Positions 17,160 to 26,339 are shown, counted from the stretch's first letter. The stretch is DNA of 64,000 nucleotides from an uncultured Christensenellaceae bacterium (GCA_910586945.1 CAJULO010000003.1:33530-97529); one strand, 5' to 3'. Made by a program: numbers and translations. Notes: generated from the letters alone by a model not told the origin.

Positions 17160-17192
17160 CGGTATATATTTATTGCAAATTGAAAAAAAGTA

Positions 17193-17221
17193 TTGTATTT
17201 TTTATATAAATATGCTATACT
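17193..17221 (+). promoter_or_regulatory. SigA-type promoter of the superoxide reductase gene
   Basis: TTGTAT (17193-17198), 17-nt spacer, TATACT (17216-17221); leader of about 58 nt. Confidence 0.65.
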
Positions 17222-17285
17222 AAATAATAGGTACAGGCGGATAACAGTGATGTTAGTACGAAATAAATTGAAGAGAGGTCTATAT

Positions 17286-17651
17286 ATGAAAATTTATATA
17301 TGTGAACATTGTAAAAACATTGCTACACTTTTAGTAAACAAGGGAGTACCACTTGTTTGTTGTGGTTCAAAAATGACAGAATTGACAAAAGACAGTGCTG
17401 TTGGCGCACCTGAAAAACATACTCCAGTAGTTACACATGGCAACACAATTAAAATCTCTGTTGGTGAAGTAGAACATCCAATGACTGCAGAACATTCAAT
17501 TGTATTTGTTGCTCTTGAAACATCAAAAGGTATGCAAGTGAAATACTTGAAAGCAGATGAAAAGCCAGTTGCCGAATTTGTATTGGCTCCAGGTGAAGAA
17601 TTTGTTGCTGCTTATGCATATTGTAATTTACATGGATTATGGAAAGTTTAA
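17286..17651 (+). CDS. Superoxide reductase (desulfoferrodoxin, 2Fe type)
   Basis: Reduces superoxide to hydrogen peroxide without making oxygen, a detoxification route of anaerobes. The 121-residue protein has an N-terminal desulforedoxin domain with four cysteines (CEHC at 6-9 and the CC pair near 26-27) for an Fe(Cys)4 centre. The SOR domain carries 'EKHTPVV' with the conserved Glu-Lys-His, 'EHPMTAEHS' with two histidines, and 'CNLHGLW' with the last Cys and His, giving the Fe(His)4(Cys) active site. The ATG at 17286 has GAGAGG upstream; in-frame upstream codons overlap the promoter. It is a single-gene unit. Confidence 0.95.
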   Translation: MKIYICEHCKNIATLLVNKGVPLVCCGSKMTELTKDSAVGAPEKHTPVVTHGNTIKISVGEVEHPMTAEHSIVFVALETSKGMQVKYLKADEKPVAEFVLAPGEEFVAAYAYCNLHGLWKV

Positions 17652-17661
17652 TTTGATATTG

Positions 17662-17694
17662 AAAGAACTTAGATAGTTGTCTAAGTTCTTTTTA
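17662..17694 (+). terminator. Terminator of the superoxide reductase gene
   Basis: AAGAACTTAGA pairs with TCTAAGTTCTT around a 6-nt loop, followed by T residues. Confidence 0.85.
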
Positions 17695-17763
17695 TGTAGT
17701 TTGTTTTAAAGCAATGGAAATACAAGCGTAGAATAGAATTGTAAAAGTTGCAAAAGGTAGAGT

Positions 17764-18465
17764 ATGAATATTTATGCAATAAGTGATTTGCATTTAGAGG
17801 GCAATCAAAATAAACCGATGAATATTTTTGGTAAAGGCTGGGACAATCATTTTGAAAAAATTGTAGAAAACTGGCAACAAGTGGTACAAGAGGAAGATAT
17901 TGTTTTGATTGCAGGAGATATCAGTTGGGCAATGGACTTTGAAGATGGAATCAGTGATATCGAAAAGATTGCAAAATTAAAAGGAAAGAAAATATTTATT
18001 CGTGGGAATCATGATTATTGGTGGAATAAAATTTCAACTTTAAGAGAAGTATTTAAAGATAAAAATTGCTATTTTTTACAAAATGATTGTATAAAGTTTG
18101 GCGAATATATCTTTTGTGGTTGTCGTGGATGGCTTGTACCAGAAAATGAAAATGTCCAATCAGAGCAGGATAAAAAAATTTATTGTAGAGAATTAGAGAG
18201 ATTCAAACTTGCCTTTAAAGCAGTGGAAAAATTGCGTCAACCACATGATAAAGTTATTTGTCTTGTGCATTATCCGCCTTTTAACAATAGACAGCAAGAC
18301 TCTGCATTCACCAAAATGTTTGAAGAGAATCATATCAATGCTGTTATTTATGGACATATACACCAATATTTAAGTGGATATTTACTAAAAAGTATTAAAA
18401 ATAATATTCCATACTTTTTAACTTCTTGTGATTTGTTGGATTTTCATTTAAAAAAGATAGTTTAA
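17764..18465 (+). CDS. Calcineurin-like metallophosphoesterase
   Basis: A 233-residue predicted cytoplasmic phosphoesterase with a dinuclear metal site. The signature blocks appear in order: 'AISDLHLEG' (DxH, near residue 7), 'LIAGDISWAMD' (GDxx), 'IRGNHDYWW' (GNHD/E), a histidine in 'CLVHYPPFN', and 'IYGHIHQY' (GHxH). It belongs to a set common in Clostridia whose substrate is not known. The promoter is not obvious, and the ribosome site (AAAGGTAG) lies close to the ATG. The ABC ATPase gene follows after 61 bp. Confidence 0.88.
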   Translation: MNIYAISDLHLEGNQNKPMNIFGKGWDNHFEKIVENWQQVVQEEDIVLIAGDISWAMDFEDGISDIEKIAKLKGKKIFIRGNHDYWWNKISTLREVFKDKNCYFLQNDCIKFGEYIFCGCRGWLVPENENVQSEQDKKIYCRELERFKLAFKAVEKLRQPHDKVICLVHYPPFNNRQQDSAFTKMFEENHINAVIYGHIHQYLSGYLLKSIKNNIPYFLTSCDLLDFHLKKIV

Positions 18466-18526
18466 TTCTTGTAAAATATAAAAACCTGTGATATAATAGA
18501 TACAAATAAAAAAGGAGCAGAGTAAA

Positions 18527-19453
18527 ATGTCAAAATTACAATTAACTGCTTTAACTAAAAAATATGATTCTGGAGTGCTTGCTGTTGATGGAGTAAATTT
18601 ATCGGTACAAGAAGGGGCATTCTGTGTATTACTTGGTCAAGAAAAAAGTGGGAAAACAAGTATTTTACGCATGATAGCTGGTCTAGAAAGTATTACAGAC
18701 GGTGATATTTTATTAGATAATGAGAGTATTATTAAAAAGCAAAGTAAAGATAGAAATATTGCTATGTTTTTTCAAGCAAATACACTCCAACAAAATCTAA
18801 CAATATTTGAAAATATTGCATATGGTTTAAAATTGAGAAAGGAAAATGAAGAAAAAATACAAAAGAAGGTAGAGAAAATTGCTACTATAGTTGGAGTAAA
18901 GCATTTACTTTGTAGAAGACCAAAATCATTAACTGCCATTGAACGCCTTAAAGTTGTATTAGCACGTGCAATAGTGCGTGAGCCTAAATTATTTTTATTT
19001 GATGAACCATTTGCACATTTAACTGCAACACAAAAGGAAGAAATTTTAAATATACTTGTTGCATTGCAACTTCGTTTTCATTTTACTGCTGTGTATGCCA
19101 CTGACTGTGTTAGAGATGCCTTTTTATTGGCTACACATATTGCTGTGTTGCAAGATGGTAAACTTTTACAGCAAGAAGAGGCAATCACTTTATTTGAAAA
19201 TCCTGCAAGTTTTTATATTGCTGACTATCTATATAATTTTAATTTAGATTTACATGCTTGCACAATCACAAAAAATGAAGAAAATAAATATATTGCAAAG
19301 TATGATAATATGCAAATTGTATTATCAGAACAAATATTTACGAATAAAATGGATACTATTGCTAAGTTAGCTGCAACAAATCAACAAGCGTATATTGCAA
19401 AAAGTAAAAATGGAGCAATATTTTTATTTGATGAAAATAAAATAGCTATTTAG
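18527..19453 (+). CDS. Solo ABC ATPase with degenerate signature and H-loop
   Basis: A 308-residue protein built like the ATPase of MalK/PotA-type importers: one nucleotide-binding domain (about 1-230) and a C-terminal OB/TOBE-like part. Walker A (G37-Q-E-K-S-G-K-T-S45), the Q-loop (Q83) and Walker B (LFLFDE, 155-160) are intact. The ABC signature expected as LSGGQ reads LTAIE (135-139), and the H-loop histidine position is D193 (ATDCV where VTHD is expected). No permease or binding-protein gene is nearby. It may be a regulatory or non-hydrolysing relative, or a pump subunit losing function. A terminator separates it from pyrB. Confidence 0.85.
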   Translation: MSKLQLTALTKKYDSGVLAVDGVNLSVQEGAFCVLLGQEKSGKTSILRMIAGLESITDGDILLDNESIIKKQSKDRNIAMFFQANTLQQNLTIFENIAYGLKLRKENEEKIQKKVEKIATIVGVKHLLCRRPKSLTAIERLKVVLARAIVREPKLFLFDEPFAHLTATQKEEILNILVALQLRFHFTAVYATDCVRDAFLLATHIAVLQDGKLLQQEEAITLFENPASFYIADYLYNFNLDLHACTITKNEENKYIAKYDNMQIVLSEQIFTNKMDTIAKLAATNQQAYIAKSKNGAIFLFDENKIAI

Positions 19454-19461
19454 TTCTATTT

Positions 19462-19490
19462 ATTCCCCATGCAAGTCATGGGGAATTTTT
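19462..19490 (+). terminator. Probable terminator before the pyr operon
   Basis: TTCCCCATG and CATGGGGAA form a GC-containing stem followed by TTTTT. It is the only regulatory-looking element before pyrB; no PyrR-type attenuator is evident. Confidence 0.65.
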
Positions 19491-19518
19491 AAAAGAAAAG
19501 TAGATGATAGGAGAGAGT

Positions 19519-20436
19519 ATGCTTAGTAAAGATTTGCTAGGAATTTCCTTATTGGAAAAGGAAGATATTATAGAAATTTTAAAGCTTGCAAAAGCAATGA
19601 AAAAAGATGTGGTTGCAAAAAAAGTAGATGATTCTATTTTAAAAAATAGAATTTTAGCAACACTGTTTTATGAAAATAGTACACGGACAAGAGTTTCATT
19701 TGAGCTTGCAGGGCAACATTTAGGAGCAAAAACAGTCACAATTGTAGCTGCAACAAGTTCTATTCAAAAGGGGGAAAGCTTGCTAGATAATGGATATACG
19801 CTAGATGCTTTAGGTGCTGATTTTATTGTATTAAGACATTCAATTGCAGGTGCTTCGCATATATTAGCAAGAGCGACACAGGCATCAGTTATCAACGGCG
19901 GAGATGGTGCCAATGAACATCCTACACAGGCATTATTGGATGCTCTAACCATGCAAGAATATTTTAATACTTTTCAAGACTTAAAGGTTACAATTATGGG
20001 GGATATAAAGCATTCACGCGTAGCTAAGAGCAATATCTATTTACTCAACAAGATGGGAGCAAAAGTTACTATATTTGCACCAAATACATTATTGCCAAGG
20101 GGGATAGAAGCACTAGGAGTAAAAGTTGCAAAAACAAAAGAAGAAGCATTACAAGGGGCGAATGTTGTTATGGGGCTTAGAATACAACTTGAAAGAATGG
20201 AAGCGGGATTATATCCTTCCTTTTCCGAATACAACAAGTATTTTGGTGTCTGCGTAGATGACTTAAAGTTTGCAGATACAAAGGCAATTGTATTGCATCC
20301 TGGACCAGTAAATAGAAATGTAGAACTTACAAGTAATGTGATTGATGGGGAACAGAGTCAAATTTATAATCAAGTGACAAGTGGTATTGCAGTGCGTATG
20401 GCAGTATTAAAATTATTAAAAGCAGGTAAAAACTAG
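19519..20436 (+). CDS. pyrB: Aspartate carbamoyltransferase, catalytic chain
   Basis: Joins carbamoyl phosphate and aspartate to N-carbamoylaspartate, the first committed step of pyrimidine synthesis. The 305 residues show the carbamoyl phosphate loop 'YENSTRTRVSFE', the active-site 'GDGANEHPTQALLDA', 'IMGDIKHSRVAKSN' and 'LHPGPVNRNVE'. The ATG at 19519 has AGGAG upstream. No pyrI regulatory chain follows; pyrC is next after 10 bp. It opens a six-gene pyr operon; carbamoyl phosphate synthase genes are not in the window. Confidence 0.97.
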   Translation: MLSKDLLGISLLEKEDIIEILKLAKAMKKDVVAKKVDDSILKNRILATLFYENSTRTRVSFELAGQHLGAKTVTIVAATSSIQKGESLLDNGYTLDALGADFIVLRHSIAGASHILARATQASVINGGDGANEHPTQALLDALTMQEYFNTFQDLKVTIMGDIKHSRVAKSNIYLLNKMGAKVTIFAPNTLLPRGIEALGVKVAKTKEEALQGANVVMGLRIQLERMEAGLYPSFSEYNKYFGVCVDDLKFADTKAIVLHPGPVNRNVELTSNVIDGEQSQIYNQVTSGIAVRMAVLKLLKAGKN

Positions 20437-20446
20437 CGGAGGATAT

Positions 20447-21721
20447 ATGCAAAAAATATTGATTCAAAATGGTAGTATTGTTTTTGAAGATTCTATACAA
20501 AAAGCAGATTTGCTATTAGAGAATGGAAAAATTATGCAAATTGATAGCAAAATCATAGCAAAAAATGCAGATGTAATTGACGCAACAAACAAATTTATTT
20601 TTCCAGCATTTATTGATATACATACACATTTGCGTGAACCAGGATATACACGAAAAGAGGATATTGCAAGTGGAAGTTTAGCTGCTGTAAAAGGTGGTTT
20701 TTCTCAAGTATGCTGTATGCCAAATACGAGTCCAGTTTGTGATAATCCAACTATAGTTTACTATATTAAAAATCGTGCAAAAGAAGTTAATTTGTGTAAA
20801 GTGCATCCTATTGGAGCAGTTACAAGTAGTTTAAATGGTCAAAAACTCACAGAAGTCGGAAAAATGAAGGAACTTGGAGTTGTAGCAATTAGTGATGATG
20901 GTAGACCAGTTGAGAATGCTGCTATGATGGCGAATGCTATGCAATATGCTGCTAACTTTGGACTTAAAGTTTTATCACATTGTGAAGATAGTTCACTTGC
21001 AAAAGGTGGTTCTGTCAATGAAGGGACAAATGCCACAAAAATTGGAGTAAAAGGGATACCTAAAGTTGCTGAAGAAATTATGATAGCAAGAGATATATTG
21101 CTTGCTGAATATTATAATTTGCCTATTCATATTTGTCATGTTTCAACGAAAACCGGAGTACAACTTATTCGAGAAGCTAAATTGCGTGGCGTACAAGTAA
21201 CTTGTGAAAGTTGTCCACACTATTTTATCTTAACGGATGATTGCATTTTAAGCTTAAATGCTAATGCTAAAGTGAATCCTCCAATTCGTGAAGAAGAAGA
21301 TAGAATTGCTATTATCAATGGCATTATTGATGGAACAATTGATTGTATTGTGACAGACCATGCACCACATCATGAAGAAGAAAAAAATTGTGCATTTGAT
21401 TTAGCGGCTTTTGGAATCAGTGGACTTGAAACTTCCTTTGCATTATCATATACACATTTGGTAAAGACGAATAAAATTAGTTTATCTAAGCTTGGAAGTT
21501 TAATGAGTACTACACCGGCAAAAATTTTAAATTTAGAAGGTGGAAATTTAGGAGTAGGAGCAGTAGCAGATATAACGATTGTAGACTTAAATAAAAAATT
21601 CGTAATTGATAGTCAAAAATTCTTGTCTAAAGGTAAAAATACCCCGTTTAATGGCATGGAGGTATACGGAGTTGTTGCGTATACAATTGTAAATGGCGAA
21701 GTAAAATATAAAGGGGAGTAA
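20447..21721 (+). CDS. pyrC: Dihydroorotase
   Basis: Zinc amidohydrolase that cyclises carbamoylaspartate to dihydroorotate. The 424-residue length and motifs match the class I enzyme: 'FIDIHTHLREPGYTRKEDI' holds the HxH metal ligands and catalytic arginine. 'VLSHCED', 'IHICHVSTKTG' and 'DCIVTDHAPHHEEEK' supply the remaining ligands and catalytic aspartate. GGAGG precedes the ATG. It is the second gene of the pyr operon. Confidence 0.97.
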   Translation: MQKILIQNGSIVFEDSIQKADLLLENGKIMQIDSKIIAKNADVIDATNKFIFPAFIDIHTHLREPGYTRKEDIASGSLAAVKGGFSQVCCMPNTSPVCDNPTIVYYIKNRAKEVNLCKVHPIGAVTSSLNGQKLTEVGKMKELGVVAISDDGRPVENAAMMANAMQYAANFGLKVLSHCEDSSLAKGGSVNEGTNATKIGVKGIPKVAEEIMIARDILLAEYYNLPIHICHVSTKTGVQLIREAKLRGVQVTCESCPHYFILTDDCILSLNANAKVNPPIREEEDRIAIINGIIDGTIDCIVTDHAPHHEEEKNCAFDLAAFGISGLETSFALSYTHLVKTNKISLSKLGSLMSTTPAKILNLEGGNLGVGAVADITIVDLNKKFVIDSQKFLSKGKNTPFNGMEVYGVVAYTIVNGEVKYKGE

Positions 21722-21724
21722 CTT

Positions 21725-22381
21725 ATGCGATATAAAAAAGAGTTTATTCAGTTTTTAGCAAGTTGTGGAGTGTTAAAATTTGGCGAATTTACCTTAAAAA
21801 GTGGTAGAAAAGCTCCATATTTTTTAAATGCTGGAGAATATAAAACTGGAGAGCAAATTAAAAAACTTGGCGAATTTTATGCTGATTGTATTGTGGATAA
21901 CAATCTTTCCGTGGATACTTTATTTGGACCTGCATATAAAGGTATTCCACTTGCCATAAGTGCAGTAATTGCACTGTATGAAAAATATAATATCAATTGT
22001 AATTTTTGTTTTGATAGAAAGGAGGTCAAGGACCACGGAGAAGGCGGGATTTTTGTTGGAAAAGAGCTACATGATAAGGAAAAAGTTGTCATTATCGAAG
22101 ATGTTATCACAAGCGGAAAAGCTTTATTAGAAGTTTTGCCAAAATTAAAATCTAGTGCTAATGTTGATATAAGAGGAATGGTAGTAACTGTTGATAGGAT
22201 GGAAAAGGCATTGACGAGTGATAAATCGGCAATACAAATGGCCTATGATGACTATGGTATCAAAATTTACCCAATTATCACAATTTTAGATATTATCAAA
22301 GCATTAAAAGATAATAGTATTGCGGGTAAAGAATATATACCAGCAATTGAAAAGTATTTAAACGAATATGGAGTAATGTAA
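21725..22381 (+). CDS. pyrE: Orotate phosphoribosyltransferase
   Basis: Attaches the phosphoribosyl group of PRPP to orotate, giving OMP. The 218-residue protein has 'FTLKSGRKAPYFLNAG' near the N-terminus, the catalytic loop 'FDRKEVKDHGEGG' and the PRPP motif 'VVIIEDVITSGKA'. This is the longer OPRTase form found with the long PyrF in many Clostridia. It starts 3 bp after pyrC with GGGGAG overlapping the pyrC end. Confidence 0.96.
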   Translation: MRYKKEFIQFLASCGVLKFGEFTLKSGRKAPYFLNAGEYKTGEQIKKLGEFYADCIVDNNLSVDTLFGPAYKGIPLAISAVIALYEKYNINCNFCFDRKEVKDHGEGGIFVGKELHDKEKVVIIEDVITSGKALLEVLPKLKSSANVDIRGMVVTVDRMEKALTSDKSAIQMAYDDYGIKIYPIITILDIIKALKDNSIAGKEYIPAIEKYLNEYGVM

Positions 22382-22384
22382 AGT

Positions 22385-23350
22385 ATGATAATTGATAATT
22401 TAATTGAACAAATAAGAAAAAAAAATAATCCTAGTGTAATTGGACTAGATACACATCTTGATTATTTACCAGTAGAAATGCGTGCAGGAATAGCAAGAGA
22501 ATTACCTATGAGAACTATTCCACCATTTGGTGGTTGGCAAGTTGTAATTGATAAAGATAGACTTAAAAATGCCATTTGGACATACAATAAACAAATAATT
22601 GATGCAATTTACGATATAGTACCTGCAATTAAGGTGCAACTTGCCTATTATGAAATGTACGGAGTAGAAGGCATACAAGCTTTATCACAGACGATTCAGT
22701 ATGCTAAGGAAAAAGATTTGATAGTAATTGTTGATGGCAAACGCAATGATATTGGAGCAACTGCAACATGCTATGCAAACGCTTATTTAGGCAAGACGAA
22801 TATAAATGAGTTGGAATATAAAGTTTTTGATGGTGATTTTTTAACAGTAAATGCATACTTAGGAAGCGATGGTATTCGACCATTTTTAAAGTGCATGGAA
22901 GAAGAGAAAAAAGGTATATTTGTGTTGGTTAAAACTTCAAATTTATCCAGTGGAGAGTTGCAAGATTTAAGACTTGAAAATCAATTAACTGTATATGAAT
23001 ATATGGGACAAATGGTTAAAAAATGGGGGGAAAATTTTATAGGTCAATATGGATATTCATCTGTCGGTGCTGTTGTAGGCGCAACATATCCTAAACAAGC
23101 AGCAACTTTAAGACAACAAATGCAACATACATTCTTTTTAATTCCAGGATACGGAGCACAAGGCGGTAAAGCAACTGATATTCAAACTTGTTTTGATAAA
23201 AATGGTCTAGGTGGTGTTGTCAATTCATCTCGTGGTATTTTATGTGCATATCAACAAGAAGAGTACATAGGTAAATCTTTTGATATAGCGGCAAGAGAGG
23301 CTTGTATAGCAATGCAAAAGGATTTAACCAGTGTAATTAAAATAAAATAG
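22385..23350 (+). CDS. pyrF: Orotidine 5'-phosphate decarboxylase (long, type 2)
   Basis: Decarboxylates OMP to UMP, the final step of the pathway. At 321 residues it is the long subfamily, not the 230-240-residue Bacillus type. Visible motifs are 'VIGLDTHLDYLP' at the start, 'VDGKRNDIGATATCYA' containing the catalytic Lys-Asp region, 'GAVVGATYP' and 'FLIPGYGAQGG'. It begins 3 bp after pyrE; GGAG within the pyrE end serves as ribosome site. Confidence 0.95.
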   Translation: MIIDNLIEQIRKKNNPSVIGLDTHLDYLPVEMRAGIARELPMRTIPPFGGWQVVIDKDRLKNAIWTYNKQIIDAIYDIVPAIKVQLAYYEMYGVEGIQALSQTIQYAKEKDLIVIVDGKRNDIGATATCYANAYLGKTNINELEYKVFDGDFLTVNAYLGSDGIRPFLKCMEEEKKGIFVLVKTSNLSSGELQDLRLENQLTVYEYMGQMVKKWGENFIGQYGYSSVGAVVGATYPKQAATLRQQMQHTFFLIPGYGAQGGKATDIQTCFDKNGLGGVVNSSRGILCAYQQEEYIGKSFDIAAREACIAMQKDLTSVIKIK

Positions 23351-23392
23351 AGTACTATGTGTAATATAAATCAATTGAAACAGGATAAAATA

Positions 23393-24160
23393 ATGAAAGA
23401 AATAAAATTAAAGGTATTATCAAATAAAGCAATTGCCAGTAATGTTTATGAAATGGAATTTGCTGTACCTGAAAATATAATTTTAAAGAGTGGGCAATTT
23501 ATCAATTTGTCCACTGGAAATAGGCAACATTTATTGCGTCGACCATTCGCTATTGCAGCGTTTACAAAAGACAGTTTTTCCATATGTTATCAAATAAAAG
23601 GTAGTGGAACAGAAAGTCTAAAGCATATACAAAAAGGAAGTCAATTATCTGCCTTATTGCCACTTGGAAATTATTTTCTAGTAAAAGAAAATTTTTACAA
23701 AATTGCAGTTGTTGGTGGAGGAGTCGGTATTTTTCCGCTCCTTGCTCTTTTAAAAGAATATAAAAAAACAAAAGAAATTCATAGTTATATAGGTTTTCGT
23801 TCTGCATCTTATGTATGTAAAGTAGATGATTTTCAACAAGATTCAAAAAAAGCAATATTTGTTACAGATGATGGCAGTTTTGCCAAAAAAGGCAATGTTG
23901 TTGACGCATTTATTAGTGATATTGAAAAAGAAAAATTTGATGTAGTTTATGCGTGTGGTCCAATAGCAATGCTTGTCGCATTAAAGGAAAAATTCAAACA
24001 AAATAATTATAATATACCATGTTTTATCTCTTTAGAGGAAAGAATGGGATGTGGTATTGGAGCATGTTTAGTATGTGTCTGCAAAAATGAAGCACAAAAT
24101 AAAAATTTTCGTGTTTGCAAGGATGGACCAATTTTTGAATTACATGAGGTAAACTTATAA
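23393..24160 (+). CDS. pyrK: Dihydroorotate dehydrogenase electron transfer subunit
   Basis: Flavoprotein that passes electrons from the PyrD subunit to NAD+. It has an N-terminal FAD-binding barrel ('LLRRPFAIA'), a nucleotide-binding domain ('AVVGGGVGIFPLLALL') and four C-terminal cysteines for the [2Fe-2S] cluster ('GCGIGACLVCVC' then 'VCKDGP'). The ATG at 23393 is preferred because AGGA lies 8 nt upstream and 'MKEIKLKVLSNK' is the normal family start; an in-frame ATG at 23357 would add 12 residues. The stop overlaps the pyrD start by one base, indicating coupled translation of the complex. Confidence 0.95.
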   Translation: MKEIKLKVLSNKAIASNVYEMEFAVPENIILKSGQFINLSTGNRQHLLRRPFAIAAFTKDSFSICYQIKGSGTESLKHIQKGSQLSALLPLGNYFLVKENFYKIAVVGGGVGIFPLLALLKEYKKTKEIHSYIGFRSASYVCKVDDFQQDSKKAIFVTDDGSFAKKGNVVDAFISDIEKEKFDVVYACGPIAMLVALKEKFKQNNYNIPCFISLEERMGCGIGACLVCVCKNEAQNKNFRVCKDGPIFELHEVNL

Positions 24161-25071
24161 TGGCAAATCTAAATGTGAAAGTTTGTGGAATTCCTTTCAA
24201 AAATCCAATCATTGCTGCAAGTGGAACATTTGGTTTTGGTAGAGAATATAACCAAATATATGATATATCTGTTTTAGGTGGAATTAGTACGAAAGGTTTA
24301 ACCTTGGCCCCAAGATTGGGAAATAATACGCCAAGAATTGCTGAAAGTTATGGAGTAGTATTAAATGCAGTCGGTTTGCAAAATCCTGGGGTAGATGCTT
24401 TTTTATTAGAAGAACTTCCATTTTTAAAATCAAAAAATATCGCTATAATTGCAAATATTGCTGGTAATACTCTGGATGATTATGCGAAGATGTGTGAAAA
24501 ATTAGCAAATAAAGTAGATATGATTGAATTAAATATATCTTGTCCAAATGTAAAATGTGGTGGTATGGCATTTGGAATTTTGCCAGAGTCCGTTGAAGAA
24601 GTGACAAAAGTGGCAAAATATGCGACAGATAGTACTCCACTTATTGTTAAATTATCGCCAAATGTAGCAAATATTGCACAAAATGCACTTGCTGCAGAAG
24701 CTGGTGGTGCTGATTGTATTTCTTTAGTCAATACCTTTACGGGTATGGTCATTGATATTTATAAAAGAAAACCTATTTTAGCCAATAATACAGGCGGAGT
24801 GTCAGGAGCTGGAATTAAACCGATTGCTGTACGCATGGTCAATGATGTTTATAAAGCAGTAAAAATTCCCATTATTGGCATGGGTGGAATACAAACTGCT
24901 GAAGATGTTATTGAGTTTATATTGGCAGGTGCAAGTGCAGTGCAGGTTGGTACTGCAAATTTTACTGATAGTTTATCCATGCCACATATCATTGAAAATC
25001 TAAATAAATGGTTAGATACAAATGCTATAGAAAATATCAATGAATTAGTAGGAAAACTTGAATTAAACTAA
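24160..25071 (+). CDS. pyrD: Dihydroorotate dehydrogenase, class 1B catalytic subunit
   Basis: Oxidises dihydroorotate to orotate using FMN and hands electrons to PyrK. The 303-residue barrel contains 'NPIIAASGTFGFG', 'NAVGLQNPG', the active-site 'ELNISCPNVKCGG' with the class 1B cysteine, 'IVKLSPNV' and 'GMGGIQTAEDVIEF'. pyrK immediately upstream confirms class 1B. GAGGT precedes the ATG. It is the last gene of the operon, followed by a strong bidirectional terminator. Confidence 0.97.
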   Translation: MANLNVKVCGIPFKNPIIAASGTFGFGREYNQIYDISVLGGISTKGLTLAPRLGNNTPRIAESYGVVLNAVGLQNPGVDAFLLEELPFLKSKNIAIIANIAGNTLDDYAKMCEKLANKVDMIELNISCPNVKCGGMAFGILPESVEEVTKVAKYATDSTPLIVKLSPNVANIAQNALAAEAGGADCISLVNTFTGMVIDIYKRKPILANNTGGVSGAGIKPIAVRMVNDVYKAVKIPIIGMGGIQTAEDVIEFILAGASAVQVGTANFTDSLSMPHIIENLNKWLDTNAIENINELVGKLELN

Positions 25072-25106
25072 TATTTTATAAATTAGCATAGTAGTATGTG
25101 AGGCAT

Positions 25107-25145
25107 AGATAAAAAAATCCGTATCTAATACGGATTTTTTTATCT
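25107..25145. terminator. Bidirectional terminator between pyrD and the xer gene
   Basis: AGATAAAAAAATCCGTA pairs perfectly with TACGGATTTTTTTATCT around a short loop, between convergent genes. Confidence 0.92.
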
Positions 25146-25201
25146 ATAAATTATATATATATCATAAGTATATTAATACTATAAGAGCAATAATATAATT
25201 A

Positions 25202-26251
25202 TTAAAAGTCTTCATTTTTTCTTAGTATAACTTTGTTTGCAACAGATTTTCGAATATCTTCAGTAATAGCAGCATAGTGTTTTTTGGTTGTATTTACATC
25301 GCGATGTCCTAATACATCGGCAACAGCATATATATCTTGCGTTTCTTTATAAAGTTGTGTGCCAAATGTGCTGCGTAATTTATGCGGGGATATTTTTTTT
25401 AGTGGTGTAATAATTTTACTATATTTTTTCACCAAATTTTCGACAGCTCGAATACTAATTCTTTGCATTTGTAAAGATAAAAATAATGCAGATTCTTCTT
25501 CTGGAATATTTGGATTATTTTTCTTTGATTCTAAATAATTTTGCAATGCAATAGCAACTTCATCTGAAAAATATAAAATTGCTTCATTGCCACCTTTTCG
25601 TACAACTTTAAAAGAATTTGTTTCAAAATTTATATCATTATTATTTAATCCTACAAGTTCGCTAATTCTTATGCCTGTGCCTAAAAATAACGTAAGAATA
25701 GCTGTGTCTCTTAGTTTTGTATGCTTATGAAATGCTTGTTGCTTATTCGTCATACCTTGACCGCTATCAGCACAATCTAAAAGTCTGCTAATTTCATTCT
25801 TTTCCAATCGAATAATTTCTTTGTCATGTAATTTGGGTAATGCAATTTTACTTGTATGATTGACAGCTATTTTCTCTTTATTAAAAAAATATTTAAACAA
25901 AGCACGCACGCTAGAGAGTTTGCGTGCTTTGGCTCTCTCATTACAAACATGATAGCTTCCATCATATTTATAATGATTTAAATAACTTAAAAATCTCTCA
26001 ATTGTTGTAGCGGAAATCTCCTCTAAATTATTGTAAGTCAAATCCCTTATAGTAATATCCTGCAATACATGACAGACTAAATAATCAAAAAATATGCGTA
26101 AGTCATATGCATAATTGAGTCGTGTCAGAGTGCTTGTTTGATTTTCTATACCAATAAAATACTCTGTGCAGAAAGGAGGAAGCTCCTTAAGTAATTTGTT
26201 TATTTTTTCAAGATTTTTAATATTGCGTTCTTGGTAAAAATTTTTTTTCAT
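25202..26251 (-). CDS. Tyrosine recombinase, XerS-like
   Basis: A 349-residue site-specific recombinase. The core-binding domain occupies roughly 1-150, and the catalytic domain carries the conserved Arg in 'GTGIRISELVGL', a Lys in 'VVRKGGN', 'SPHKLRSTFG' (HxxR), 'LGHRDVNTTKKHYA' with the last His and the nucleophilic Tyr. The N-terminal 'LKELPPFCTEYFIG' region and length resemble XerS, the single chromosome-dimer resolvase of streptococci, more than XerC or XerD. No excisionase, phage gene or attachment repeat is nearby, so a housekeeping role is likelier than an integrase. AAGGAAG precedes the ATG. Confidence 0.85.
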   Translation of the reverse strand: MKKNFYQERNIKNLEKINKLLKELPPFCTEYFIGIENQTSTLTRLNYAYDLRIFFDYLVCHVLQDITIRDLTYNNLEEISATTIERFLSYLNHYKYDGSYHVCNERAKARKLSSVRALFKYFFNKEKIAVNHTSKIALPKLHDKEIIRLEKNEISRLLDCADSGQGMTNKQQAFHKHTKLRDTAILTLFLGTGIRISELVGLNNNDINFETNSFKVVRKGGNEAILYFSDEVAIALQNYLESKKNNPNIPEEESALFLSLQMQRISIRAVENLVKKYSKIITPLKKISPHKLRSTFGTQLYKETQDIYAVADVLGHRDVNTTKKHYAAITEDIRKSVANKVILRKNEDF

Positions 26252-26339
26252 TTTATACTTCCTTATAGTATATCATAAACGATTTTAAAAAAATTGTAAA
26301 TATATTCTTGCTAATTTAATATAAATTTTTAGAGAATGA

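Noticed and set aside
19454..19518. PyrR-type attenuator before pyrB
   Set aside because: The gap is only 65 bp, with one ordinary terminator hairpin and no antiterminator or PyrR-binding sequence.
25202..26251. Prophage or integrative element around the tyrosine recombinase
   Set aside because: The flanks are pyrD and a regulator-transporter operon; no attachment repeats, tRNA or phage genes are seen.
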